This document shows, one piece after another, positions 46,201 through 57,042 of a stretch of DNA of 64,000 nt. Source of the stretch: Albugo candida. Taxonomy: Eukaryota > Oomycota > Peronosporomycetes > Albuginales > Albuginaceae. The stretch is taken from the NCBI GenBank assembly GCA_905220665.1, contig CAJNAR010000145.1, positions 558,001-622,000 of the forward strand. Direction: 5' to 3'. A model generated the notes under the pieces. It saw nothing but the letters and a program-made list of their open reading frames with translations. It was not told the DNA's origin and searched no databases. The position numbers were made by a program, and so were the translations under genes. How positions within the stretch are numbered: position 1 is the first letter of the stretch; every line of letters begins with the position of its first letter.

Positions 46201-49200
46201 TTCAACCCGTTCTTGCCTTAGTTGTCGTTGGTTTATCCGAGGAAGGGCGATAAAACGATCTTGTTACGAAACGTTTTAGTTTCACATGTAGCTTTTTTTT
46301 ATATATTTGTGACGTCCGGATCGAATATAAACATTTCTGGTACATGGTTTAGAAAACATTAAAAAAGCTCACATGTTCAAGTCTCGAAATATCAAGGTAT
46401 TTTTGAATAAGCGTGCTGGATTTATTCGGTCCTTCTCAGAAAAGACGATGAAATGATCTTGTTCTGAAAATCTTTCCTCGCAAGTAGCTTTATTCGTGTG
46501 ATCTTTCTCACCGAAGAATAGATTCAAAACATTGTTGGCATACTTTCAGGGAAATATCACACAGCTCATTTATAATACTTTTTTATCTATCACTTAGACA
46601 TTCCTAGCAATTGTATTCCTTCAACCCGTTCTTGCCTTAGTTGTCGTTGGTTCATCCGAGAAAGGGCGATAAAACGATCCTGTTCCGAAACGTTTCAGCT
46701 TCACATGTAGCTTTTTTTATATATTTGTCACGTTCGGATTGAATATAAACATTTCTGGTACATGGTTTAGAAAACAATCAAAAAGCTCACATGTTCAAGT
46801 TCCGATATACCAAGGTAATTTTGAATAAGCGTGCAATTGTATCTCATCAAACCATCATTATGCTGGATTTTTTCGGTCCTTCTCAGGAAAGACGATAAAA
46901 TGATCTTGTTCTGAAAATCTTTCCTCGCATGTAGCTTTATTCGTGTGATCTTTCTCACCGAAGAATAGATTCAAAACATTGTTGGCATGTTTTTAGGGAA
47001 ATATCACACAGCTCATTTCTATTAGTTTTTTATCTATCACTTAGACATCGCTGGCATTTATATTCCTTCAACCCGTTCTTGCCTTAGTTGTCGTTGGTTT
47101 ATCCGAGGAAGGGCGATAAAACGATCCTGTTCCGAAACGTTTTAGCTTCACATGTAGCTTTTTTTTACTATATTTGTGACGTCCGGATCGAATATAAACA
47201 TTTCTGGTACATGGTTTAGAAAACAATCAAAAAGCTCACATGTTCAAGTTCCGATATACCAAGGTAATTTTGAATAAGCGTGAAATTGTATCTCATCAAA
47301 CCATCATTATGCTGGATTTATTCGGTCCTTCTCAGGAAAGACGATGAAATGATCTTGTTCTGAAAATCTTCCTTCGCAAGTAGCTTTATTCGTGTGATGT
47401 TTGTGGCCGAAGAATAGATTCAAAACATTGTTAGCATGTTTTTAGGGAAATATCACACAGCTCATTTCTATTAGTTTTTTATCTATCACTTAGACATTCC
47501 TAGCAATTGTATTCCTTCAACCCGTTCTTGCCTTAGTTGTCGTTGGTTCATCCGAGGAAGGGCGATAAAACGATCCTGTTCCGAAACGTTTCAGCTTCAC
47601 ATGTAGCTTTTTTTATATATTTGTCACGTTCGGATTGAATATAAACATTTCTGGTACATGGTTTAGAAAACAATCAAAAAGCTCACATGTTCAAGTTCCG
47701 ATATACCAAGGTAATTTTGAATAGGCGTGCAATTGTATCTCATCAAACCATCATTATGCTGGATTTTTTCGGTCCTTCTCAGGAAAGACGATGAAATGAT
47801 CTTGTTCTGAAAATCTCTCCTCGCAAGTAGCTTTATTCGTGTGATCTTTCTCACCGAAGAATAGATTCAAAACATTGTTGGCATACTTTCAGGGAAATAT
47901 CACACAGCTCATTTATAATACTTTTTTATCTATCACTTAGACATTCCTAGCAATTGTATTCCTTCAACCAATACTTGCCTTAGTTGTCGTTGGTTCATCC
48001 GAGAAAGGGCGATAAAACGATCCTGTTCCGAAACGTTTCAGCTTCACATGTAGCTTTTTTTATATATTTGTCACGTTCGGATTGAATATAAACATTTCTG
48101 GTACATGGTTTAGAAAACAATCAAAAAGCTCACATGTTCAAGTCTCGAAATATCAAGGTATTTTTGAAAAAGCGTGCTGGATTTATTCGGTCCTTCTCAG
48201 AAAAGACGATGAAATGATCTTGTTCTGAAAATCTTTCCTCGCAAGTAGCTTTATTCGTGTGATCTTTCTCACCGAAGAATAGATTCAAAACATTGTTGGC
48301 ATGTTTTTAGGGAAATATCACACAGCTCATTTCTATTAGTTTTTTATCTATCACTTAGACATCGCTGGCATTTATATTCCTTCAACCCATACTTGCCTTA
48401 GTTGTCGTTGGTTCATCCGAGAAAGGGCGATAAAACCATCTTGTTACGAAACGTTTTAGCTTCACATGTAGCTTTTTTTTATATATTTGTGACGTCCGGA
48501 TCGAATATAAACATTTCTGGTACATGGTTTAGAAAACATTAAAAAAGCTCACATGTTCAAGTCTCGAAATATCAAGGTATTTTTGAATAAGCGTGCTGGA
48601 TTTATTCGGTCCTTCTCAGAAAAGACGATGAAATGATCTTGTTCTGAAAATCTTTCCTCGCAAGTAGCTTTATTCGTGTGATCTTTCTCACCGAAGAATA
48701 GATTCAAAACATTGTTGGCATACTTTAAGGGAAATATCACACAGCTCATTTATAATACTTTTTTATCTATCACTTAGACATTCCTAGCAATTGTATTCCT
48801 TCAACCCGTTCTTGCCTTAGTTGTCGTTGGTTCATCCGAGAAAGGGCGATAAAACGATCCTGTTCCGAAACGTTTCAGCTTCACATGTAGCTTTTTTTAT
48901 ATATTTGTCACGTTCGGATTGAATATAAACATTTTTGGTACATGGTTTAGAAAACAATCAAAAAGCTCACAAGTTCAAATTCCGATATACCAAGGTAACT
49001 TTGAATAAGCGTGCAATTGTATCTCATCAAACCTTCATTATGCTGGATTTATTCGGTCCTTCTCAGGAAAGACGATGAAAAGAACTTGTTCTGAAAATCT
49101 TCCTTCGCAAGTAGCTTTATTCGTGTGATGTTTGTGGCCGAAGAATAGATTCGAAACATTGTTAGCATGTTTTTAGGGAAATATCACACAGCTCATTTCT

Positions 49201-52200
49201 ATTAGTTTTTTATCTATCACTTAGACATTCCTAGCAATTGTATTCCTTCAACCCGTTCTTGCCTTAGTTGTCGTTGGTTCATCCGAGGAAGGGCGATAAA
49301 CCGATCCTGTTCCGAAACGTTTCAGCTTCACATGTAGCTTTTTTTATATATTTGTCACGTTCGGATTGAATATAAACATTTCTGGTACATGGTTTAGAAA
49401 ACAATCAAAAAGCTCACATGTTCAAGTTCCGATATACCAAGGTAATTTTGAATAAGCGTGCAATTGTATCTCATCAAACCATCATTGGGCTGGTTTTATT
49501 CGGTACTTTCAGGAAAGACGATGAAATGATCTTGTTCTGAAAATCTTCCTTCGCAAGTAGCTTTATTCGTGTGATGTTTGTGGCCGAAGAATAGATTCAA
49601 AACATTGTTAGCATGTTTTTAGGGAAATATCACACAGCTCATTTCTATTAGTTTTTTATCTATCACTTAGACATTCCTAGCAATTGTATTCCTTCAACCC
49701 GTTCTTGCCTTAGTTGTCGTTGGTTCATCCGAGGAAGGGCGATAAAACTATCTCGTGACGAAACGTTTTAGCTTCACATGTAGCTTGTTTTCATATATTT
49801 GTCACGTTCAGATTGAATATAAACATTTTTGGCACATGGTTTAGAAAACAATCAAAAAGCTCACATGTTCAAGTTCCGATATACCAAGGTAAATTTGAAT
49901 AAGCGTGCAATTGTATCTCATCAAACCATCATTGTGCTGGATTTATTCGGTCCTTCTCAGAAAAGACGATGAAATGATCTTGTTCTGAAAATCTTCCTTC
50001 GCAAGTAGCTTTATTCGTGTGATGTTTGTGGCCGAAGAATAGATTCAAAACATTGTTGGCATGTTTTTAGGGAAATATCACACAGCTCATTTCTATTAGT
50101 TTTTTATCTATCACTTAGACATTGCTGGCAATTGTATTCCTCCAAACCATTCTTGCCTTAGTTGTCGTTGGTTCATCCGAGGAAGGGCGATAAAACGATC
50201 TTGTTCCGAAACGTTTCAGCTTCACATGTAGCTTTTTTTATATATTTTTCACGTTCGGATTGAATATAAACATTTCTGGTACATGAATTAGAAAACAATC
50301 AAAAAGCTCACATGTTCAAGTTCCGATATACCAAGGTAAATTTGAATAAGCGTGCAATTGTATCTCATCAAACCATCATTATGCTGGATTTATTCGGTCC
50401 TTCTCAGGAAAGACGATGAAATGATCTTGTTCTGAAAATCTTCCTTCGCAAGTAGCTTTATTCGTGTGATGTTTGTGGCCGAAGAATAGATTCAAAACAT
50501 TGTTGGCATGTTTTCAGGGAAATATCACACAGCTCATTTCTATTAGTTTTTTATCTATCACTTAGACATTGCTGGCAATTGTATTCCTCCAAACCATTCT
50601 TGCCTTAGTTGTCGTTGGTTCATCCGAGGAAGGGCGATAAAACTATCTTGTTACGAAACGTTTTAGCTTCACATGTAGCTTTTTTTATATATTTGTCACG
50701 TTCGGATTGATTATAAACATTTTTGGTACATGGTTTAGAAAACATTAAAAAAGCTCACATTTTGAAGTTCCGAGATACAAAGATAACTTTGAAAAAGCGT
50801 GCAATTGTATCTCATCAAACTATCGTTGTGTTGGTTGTAATCGGTGCTTCTCACAAAAGACGATGAAATGATCTTGTTCTGAAAATCTTCCTTCGCAAGT
50901 AGCTTTATTCGTGTGATGTTTGTGGCCGAACAATAGATTCGCAACATTGTTGGCATACTTTTAGGGAAATATCACACAGCTCATTTCTATTAGTTTTTTA
51001 TCTATCACTTAGACATTGCTGGCAATTGTATTCCTCCAAACCATTCTTGCCTTAGTTGTCGTTGGTTCATCCGAGGAAGGGCGATAAAACGATCTTGTTC
51101 CGAAACGTTTCAGCTTCACATGTAGCTTTTTTTATATATTTTTCACGTTCGGATTGAATATAAACATTTCTGGTACATGAATTAGAAAACAATCAAAAAG
51201 CTCACATGTTCAAGTTCCGATATACCAAGGTAAATTTGAATAAGCGTGCAATTGTATCTCATCAAACCTTCATTATGCTGGATTTATTCGGTCCTTCTCA
51301 GAAAAGACGATGAAATGATCTTGTTCTGAAAATCTTCCTTCGCAAGTAGCTTTATTCGTGTGATGTTTGTGGCCGAAGAATAGATTCAAAACATTGTTGG
51401 CATGTTTTTAGGGAAATATCACACAGCTCATTTCTATTAGTTTTTTATCTATCACTTAGACATCGCTGGCATTTATATTCCTTCAACCCATACTTGCCTT
51501 AGTTGTCGTTGGGTCATCCGAGAAAGGGGATAAAACCATCTTGTTACGAAACGTTTTAGCTTCACATGTAGCTTTTTTTTATATATTTGTCACGTTCGGA
51601 TTGAATATAAACATTTTTGGTACATGGTTTAGAAAACAATCAAAAAGCTCACATGTTCAAGTCTCGAAATATCAAGGTATTTTTGAATAAGCGTGCTGGA
51701 TTTATTCGGTCCTCCTCAGAAAAGACGATGAAATGAACTTGTTCTGAAAATCTTCCTTCGCAAGTAGCTTTATTCGTGTGATCTTTCTCACCGAAGAATA
51801 GATTCAAAACATTGTTGGCATACTTTCAGGGAAATATCACACAGCTCATTTATATTAGTTTTTTATCTATCACTTAGACATTGCTGGCAATTGTATTCCT
51901 TCCACCAATACTTGCCTTAGTTGTCGTTGGTTCATCCGAGAAAGGGCGATAAAACCATCTTGTTACGAAACGTTTTAGCTTCACATGTAGCTTTTTTTTA
52001 TATTTGTCACGTTCGGATTGAATATAAACATTTCTGGTACATGATTTAGAAAACAATCAAAAAGCTCACATGTTCAAGTTCCGATATACCAAGGTAATTT
52101 TGAATAAGCGTGCAATTGTATCTCATCAAACCATCATTATGCTGGATTTATTCGGTCCTTCTCAGGAAAGACGATGAAATGATCTTGTTCTGAAAATCTT

Positions 52201-53640
52201 CCTTCGCAAGTAGCTTTATTCGTGTGATGTTTGTGGCCGAAGAATAGATTCAAAACATTGTTAGCATGTTTTTAGGGAAATATCACACAGCTCATTTCTA
52301 TTAGTTTTTTATCTATCACTTAGACATTCCTAGCAATTGTATTCCTTCAACCCGTTCTTGCCTTAGTTGTCGTTGGTTCATCCGAGGAAGGGCGATAAAA
52401 CGATCCTGTTCCGAAACGTTTCAGCTTCACATGTAGCTTTTTTTATATATTTGTCACGTTCGGATTGAATATAAACATTTCTGGTACATGGTTTAGAAAA
52501 CAATCAAAAAGCTCACATGTTCAAGTTCCGATATACCAAGGTAATTTTGAATAAGCGTGCAATTGTATCTCATCAAACCATCATTATGCTGGATTTTTTC
52601 GGTCCTTCTCAGGAAAGACGATAAAATGATCTTGTTCTGAAAATCTTTCCTCGCAAGTAGCTTTATTCGTGTGATCTTTCTCACCGAACAATAGATTCAA
52701 AACATTGTTGGCATGTTTTTAGGGAAATATCACACAGCTCATTTCTATTAGTTTTTTATCTATCACTTAGACATTGCTGGCAATTGTATTCCTTCAACCC
52801 ATACTTGCCTTAGTTGTCGTTGGTTCATCCGAGAAAGGGCGATAAAACCATCTTGTTCCGAAACGTTTCAGCTTCACATGTAGCTTTTTTTATATATTTT
52901 TCACGTTCGGATTGAATATAAACATTTCTGGTACATGAATTAGAAAACAATCAAATAGCTCACATGTTCAAGTTCCGATATACCAAGGTAATTTTGAATA
53001 AGCGTGCAATTGTATCTCATCAAACCTTCATTATGCTGGATTTATTCGGTCCTTCTCAGGAAAGACGATGAAATGAATTGTTCTGAAAATCTTCCTTCGC
53101 AAGTAGCTTTATTCGTGTGATCTTTCTCACCGAAGAATAGATTCGCATTATTGTTGGCATACTTTTAGGGAAATATCACACAGCTCATTTCTATTAGTTT
53201 TTTATCTATCACTAAGACATTGCTAGCAATTGTATTCCTTCAACCAATACTTACCTTAGTTGTCGTTGGGTCATCCGAGAAAGGGGATAAAACCATCTTG
53301 TTACGAAACGTTTTAGCTTCACATGTAGCTTTTTTTTATATATTTGTGACGTCTGGATCGAATATAAACATTTCTGGTACATGGTTTAGAAAACATTAAA
53401 AAAGCTCACATTTTGAAGTTCCGAGATACAAAGATAACTTTGAAAAAGCGTGCAATTGTATCTCATCAAACTATCGTTGTGTTGGTTGTAATCGGTGCTT
53501 CTCACAAAAGACGATGAAATGATCTTGTTCTGAAAATCTCTAGCGTCAAAAAGAGCTTTTATCGTGTGGTCTTTTTGCCCGAAGAAAAAATTTCACAACA
53601 ATGCGGTCATATAGTTAGAGAAATATCACACAGCTCACAT
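25220..53640. repeat. Main satellite array, 447-bp and 418-bp monomers
   Basis: About 65 head-to-tail monomers fill 28.4 kb. Diagnostic words recur once per monomer, e.g. GGAAATATCACACAGCTCAT, TTGTCGTTGGTTCATCCGAG and GATTGAATATAAACATTT. Spacings between identical marker words equal sums of 447 and 418 within 1-2 bp (1283, 1730, 2177). The 418-bp form lacks 29 bp between two TGC triplets (...GCGTGC to TGCTGG...). Within the 447-bp form the two halves align with each other, so it is a fixed dimer of ~220-bp units. Short frames of 60-75 codons recur in many monomers, but they are disrupted at random and are not genes. No unit contains a TE coding motif. Confidence 0.97.
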
Positions 53641-54130
53641 ATTTTTGTTTTCATCTATCACTTCGACAAAGCTACCAATTGAGTCCCTTCGAACCATTGT
53701 TGCGTTTCTTCTGTCCAGTACTTCTCACGAAAGACGACAAAATGATCTTGTTCTGAGAAGCTTCAGCTTCAAACGTTGCTGTTTTTTGTGAACTTTGCGC
53801 TGAGATTAAATATAAATGTTGCTTGTAATTGTTTTACAAAATAATTGCAATTCCCACGCAATAAAGTTCCGATCAAGCAAGTTAATGTTGACAAATCTGT
53901 CGAGTGTATTATTTGAAACCATCGTTGTATTGATTGTGTGTGATACTTTTAAGAGAAGGCCGACAGTATGATTCTTGCCTGAACAGCTTCACCTTCAAAC
54001 GTATTTTTTTGTGTTGGATCTCTGCGCGTGGCGGTGTAAGAGAAAAGTTTCATGCACGCGTTTTGGAAAATTATTACAAAGCTCTCATATTTTAGTTCTG
54101 GTTCAGCGCATTTACAAGCTGGACACAGTC
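53641..54130. repeat. Satellite array, right edge (diverged half-units)
   Basis: Two strongly diverged ~230-bp units continue the array (e.g. GATCTTGTTCTGAGAAGCTT near 53742 and AAACCATCGTTGTATTGATT near 53920). They resemble the half-unit rather than the dimer and mirror the left edge at 20.0-20.2 kb. The homology fades out near 54130. Confidence 0.75.
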
Positions 54131-54245
54131 CCGTATCAAGGGGTAGCGATTCTGACGTGCAAATTGATCGTCAAACTTACCCATTAAATGTATATGATTA
54201 TAAATGTAATATTCATGTAGTAGTCCAGCAACTTGTTAATTGATG

Positions 54246-54340
54246 TCTGCAGTTTGCTGGTGATTGTGGTGCATGTTACGAATATAGGTGGGCTTGCTGG
54301 AGATTGTGGTGCATGCTACGGAGAAAGGTACGTGGTTTGT
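54246..54340. repeat. Two-copy 42-bp direct repeat
   Basis: GCTGGTGATTGTGGTGCATG at about 54254 recurs as GCTGGAGATTGTGGTGCATG at about 54296, each followed by (T/C)TACG. A local duplication, function unknown. Confidence 0.7.
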
Positions 54341-54416
54341 TTTCTGGTCATCCAGACGAAGTACTGACCATTCCAGTTTAGGTTCGGCCAAGTCGCTCGA
54401 ACGGACAGTTGCAAAA

Positions 54417-54480
54417 TGGATCAATACGGATCAACACGGATCAACACGGATCAACAATCAGTTTCAACAATCAGTTTCAA
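54417..54480. repeat. 10-bp tandem repeat
   Basis: The unit ATACGGATCA/ACACGGATCA repeats about four times. Directly after it, a 15-bp unit (AATCAGTTTCAAC) occurs twice. Simple slippage-type repeats. Confidence 0.75.
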
Positions 54481-54566
54481 CGTACCAACTCTCAACTCCA
54501 ACTCGGATCAGCAATCAGTTTCAAATCAGGGCAATTATGTTGTTCATGCGGTGACGCAAAGGAGTA

Positions 54567-54743
54567 TGCATGCTATGTCTGACTTTATGACTTGCATGCA
54601 TGCATGTTATGTCTGACTCTATGACTTGCATTCATGTGAGTTATGTCTGACTTTTGACTTGCATTCATGTGAGTTATGTCTGACTATATGACTTGCGTGT
54701 ATGCATGTTATGTCTGACTTTATGACTTGCATTCATGTGAGTC
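54567..54743. repeat. 34-36-bp minisatellite, left part
   Basis: About five copies of a unit like TTATGTCTGACTTTATGACT plus TGCATTCATGTGAG, some with ATGCATG variants. The array is interrupted at 54744 by the 18S-derived segment and resumes at about 55112. Confidence 0.85.
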
Positions 54744-54824
54744 GACAGTTGGGGGTATTCATATTTCAACGTCAGAGGTGAAATTCTTGGATCGTTGAAA
54801 GATGAGCTTAGGCGAAAGCATTTA

Positions 54825-54858
<34 letters not shown>
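54744..54858 (+). pseudogene. 18S rRNA fragment, plus orientation
   Basis: The 115 bases match the conserved core of eukaryotic small-subunit rRNA. The universal words GTCAGAGGTGAAATTCTTGG, GCGAAAGCATTTACCAAGGA and TTTTCATTAATCAAGAACGA occur in the right order and spacing. It stops abruptly after CGAAAGTT. The pair CAACG...CGTTG flanking the AGAGGTGAAATTCTTGGAT segment is complementary, as in a functional rRNA helix. It is a displaced fragment, not an rRNA gene. Confidence 0.92.
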
Positions 54859-55063
54859 TATGCGTAACCCTGCATGAGGTCGTCGGAAGGTTTCCTGACA
54901 TGCCGATAGAGGGAAGAGTCGGCGGCAATGCTTCCTTAAACAATGAAATTTCTCTTAATACTTTTTACCGGTACGATGCTTACAAATATGATCGTTTAAT
55001 ATCAAAAATTGAAGATCCAAGAATTTCACCTCTGACGTTGAAATATGAATACCCCCAACTGTC
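54744..55063. repeat. Perfect 50-bp inverted repeat made of 18S rRNA sequence
   Basis: Bases 54744-54793 and 55014-55063 are exact reverse complements over 50 bp (GACAGTTGGGGGTATTCATA... to ...TTCTTGGATC). The arms are separated by 220 bp. They arise because two overlapping 18S pieces lie in opposite orientation. The 155 bp at 54859-55013 between the fragments was not recognised. A transcript could form a strong hairpin. Confidence 0.92.
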
Positions 55064-55108
55064 CCTATTAATCATTACCCTGGAGTGCAAACCAACAAAA
55101 TAGACCAC
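55014..55108 (-). pseudogene. 18S rRNA fragment, minus orientation
   Basis: On the minus strand this reads CTATTTTGTTGGTTTGCA, then TAATGATTAATAGGGACAGT and on into the same GTCAGAGGTGAAATTCTTGG block. This is the part of 18S rRNA just upstream of, and overlapping, the plus-oriented fragment. It ends at GGATC and joins unrecognised sequence. The minisatellite resumes within 5 bp of its outer end. Confidence 0.9.
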
Positions 55109-55111
55109 CAC

Positions 55112-55185
55112 TGACTTTTGACTTGCATGTATGCATGTTATGTCTGACTTTATGACTTGCATTCATGTGAGACATGTCTGACTTT
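55112..55185. repeat. 34-36-bp minisatellite, right part
   Basis: About two more copies (GACTTGCATGTATGCATGTT, then ATGTCTGACTTTATGACTTG) after the 18S-derived segment. The segment was therefore inserted into, or amplified within, a pre-existing minisatellite. Confidence 0.8.
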
Positions 55186-56279
55186 TTGCATTTTCGACAT
55201 GTACATTCGATCGGAGCGAAAGAGATACTTGGTCGATTTGGATTTGAAGATGCAAATGTTACACAAAATATGGGTATTTTAGTATTGTTTGTCTACTCAA
55301 CTGTCTTCAACCGCACCAAGTTCACTATTTATGACTTTTCAAGCCACATCTGCATGTATTATATGTTATTTATTGTAGTCTTGAAACACGGACCAAGGAG
55401 TCTAACATGTGTGCAAGTATTTGGGTGTTGAAACCCCAGTGCGTAATGAAAGTAAAGGGTAATGTAGATTGCCTTAGGCTGGTTAATTCACAAAACTCCT
55501 TGGGTTTGTTAATAAAAAATTTGCTACTTACGGCTGATGAACCACCAAACTACCGTACAGAAAATTATATTACATGTTATTGGATTTTTGGAGACAATTC
55601 GACATTTATATCCAATTAATACCGTTATATGGTGCCCGTATACGTCGGTATACCATAGCACATAATCAGAGCAGTTAATAAATAATACCGCGACTGGAAA
55701 GATACGACCGGATCTTGGAGTGCTTTTCCATTGTCACAGAGTACTTAATTCATCTGGTCACTGTTTTGCTGAGAAACGCAGCAAAAATTACATTGTGTCG
55801 AGTGAGAGATTCTGATTGGAGTAAGCGATGTTCGCATTACTTACACAGAACTGATTGCAGTACTGCTGAGTAATGAGGCTGATGATCCAAGGTTACTGCT
55901 CCATGTCTGATCCTAGTTTTAGTCACTCATACACAGCACGTTCGTCATTCAGAAAAATGATTGAATTTAAAAGAAGACCCATTTATTAAAATAATACGGT
56001 TTTTATAATTATATTTTTTTTTTCATACTAACGCGAACTTTACACTTGTCCTGTAAAGTACGTCATTTGAAGTGTGACGTACTTTTATAACGACGAGACC
56101 TCTTTGTTTTCTAATCTAATAAGTGGCAGATCATTTTATGTGGGAGTAAAAAGCAACATGCAACCGTTGAAGAGACAAGTGCACATCGTCAATGTCTTCT
56201 AGACAGTTAGCACTTGGTACGCGACATGGTAAAATCAACTGTAGACGTACTAAGCCAAATTATAGACTTATAAAAGTAC
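55186..56279. other. No recognised gene
   Basis: AT-rich; frames reach at most 85 codons (55174-55431) and lack motifs. A poly-T run lies near 56014. No transposon or RNA feature was seen. Confidence 0.4.
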
Positions 56280-56534
56280 TGCACGAAGGATGTGTACTAT
56301 ACGTACGAATATACACATGCCTGGGAAGAAGAAAATGGCTGGCTGACAGAGGTGAGGTGTAAGATATGATAATATGTAATCTCGGTGATGGTCCTGTATT
56401 GCAGTAGACGCATGTCTCTCATTGGGAGCTGATATCAGGAGATTTCAAGCTTGAGCTCTTCCCGCTTCACTCGCCGTTACTAGGGGAAGCCAGGCATGTG
56501 TATATTCGTACGTATAGTACACATCCTTGGTGCA
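56280..56534. mobile_element. MITE-like element with 45-bp terminal inverted repeats
   Basis: Bases 56280-56324 and 56490-56534 are inverted copies over 45 bp with one mismatch (GATGTGTACTATACGTACGA and its complement). The total is 255 bp with a 165-bp non-coding interior. Size and structure fit a miniature inverted-repeat transposable element, but no target-site duplication is evident. The arms contain the palindrome TACGTA. Superfamily unknown. Confidence 0.7.
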
Positions 56535-57030
56535 TTTTTTTTATTATTCAATGGTATTTTGCATGAACGGGTCGGGTCATCAACTTTTTAAGGATGGCAT
56601 TTCCTCCAATCCAGCTGCATCATCATAATTTGTGCTCACCGTAGTGTGGCGCACACCAATTTGAAAACTCAATCGATTTATCGCACAAAAGTGCGATCCG
56701 CATGGGAAGGTGTCTCCAAAGAGGACGGTGACCTGTAAGCCAATAGCGATAGCTGATACGAATTTGAACATCGACTCTTACACACTTAATAGGTTGTGGG
56801 GTTTGATAATGAAGTTGAGAAAAATCTTGCAGACGACAGAATTCAGTGCTATATATTATTTATTTACATATCCAGCGTCATGCTTCTCTATCTAGCCAGT
56901 ATTATCCTCATATGTTGTTGGAAATGTAAAAACATTTATGTATCTTGCAAAAAGAAAAAGCTGTGAGAGTAATAATATATTTCGGATTGGCCTACTTGAT
57001 TGCAGGGATCTTTGTGTCACGGAAAAAAAG
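56535..57030. other. No recognised gene
   Basis: Short frames of 60-63 codons only, with no motifs. It ends where the stray satellite unit begins. Confidence 0.4.
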
Positions 57031-57042
57031 GTGACGTTGAAA

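Noticed and set aside
31171..52684. A 63-68-residue minus-strand frame (RKITRIKL....LRRTEKIQHND...) that recurs in about ten satellite monomers
   Set aside because: It simply follows the monomer periodicity, is broken in most monomers by single-base changes and the 29-bp deletion, starts at no consistent ATG and resembles no protein. Recurrence reflects DNA repeat homogenisation, not coding selection.
25220..53640. CRISPR-like or phage-like direct repeats
   Set aside because: Units are long, contiguous and without unique spacers, in a clearly eukaryotic transposon context. This is satellite DNA.
54744..55108. A functional 18S rRNA gene
   Set aside because: Only about 115 and 95 bases of a ~1.8-kb gene are present, in opposite orientations and joined to unrelated DNA.
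54567..55185. Minisatellite as part of the main satellite
   Set aside because: Its 34-36-bp unit (TTATGTCTGACTTTATGACT...) shares no words with the 447-bp monomer.
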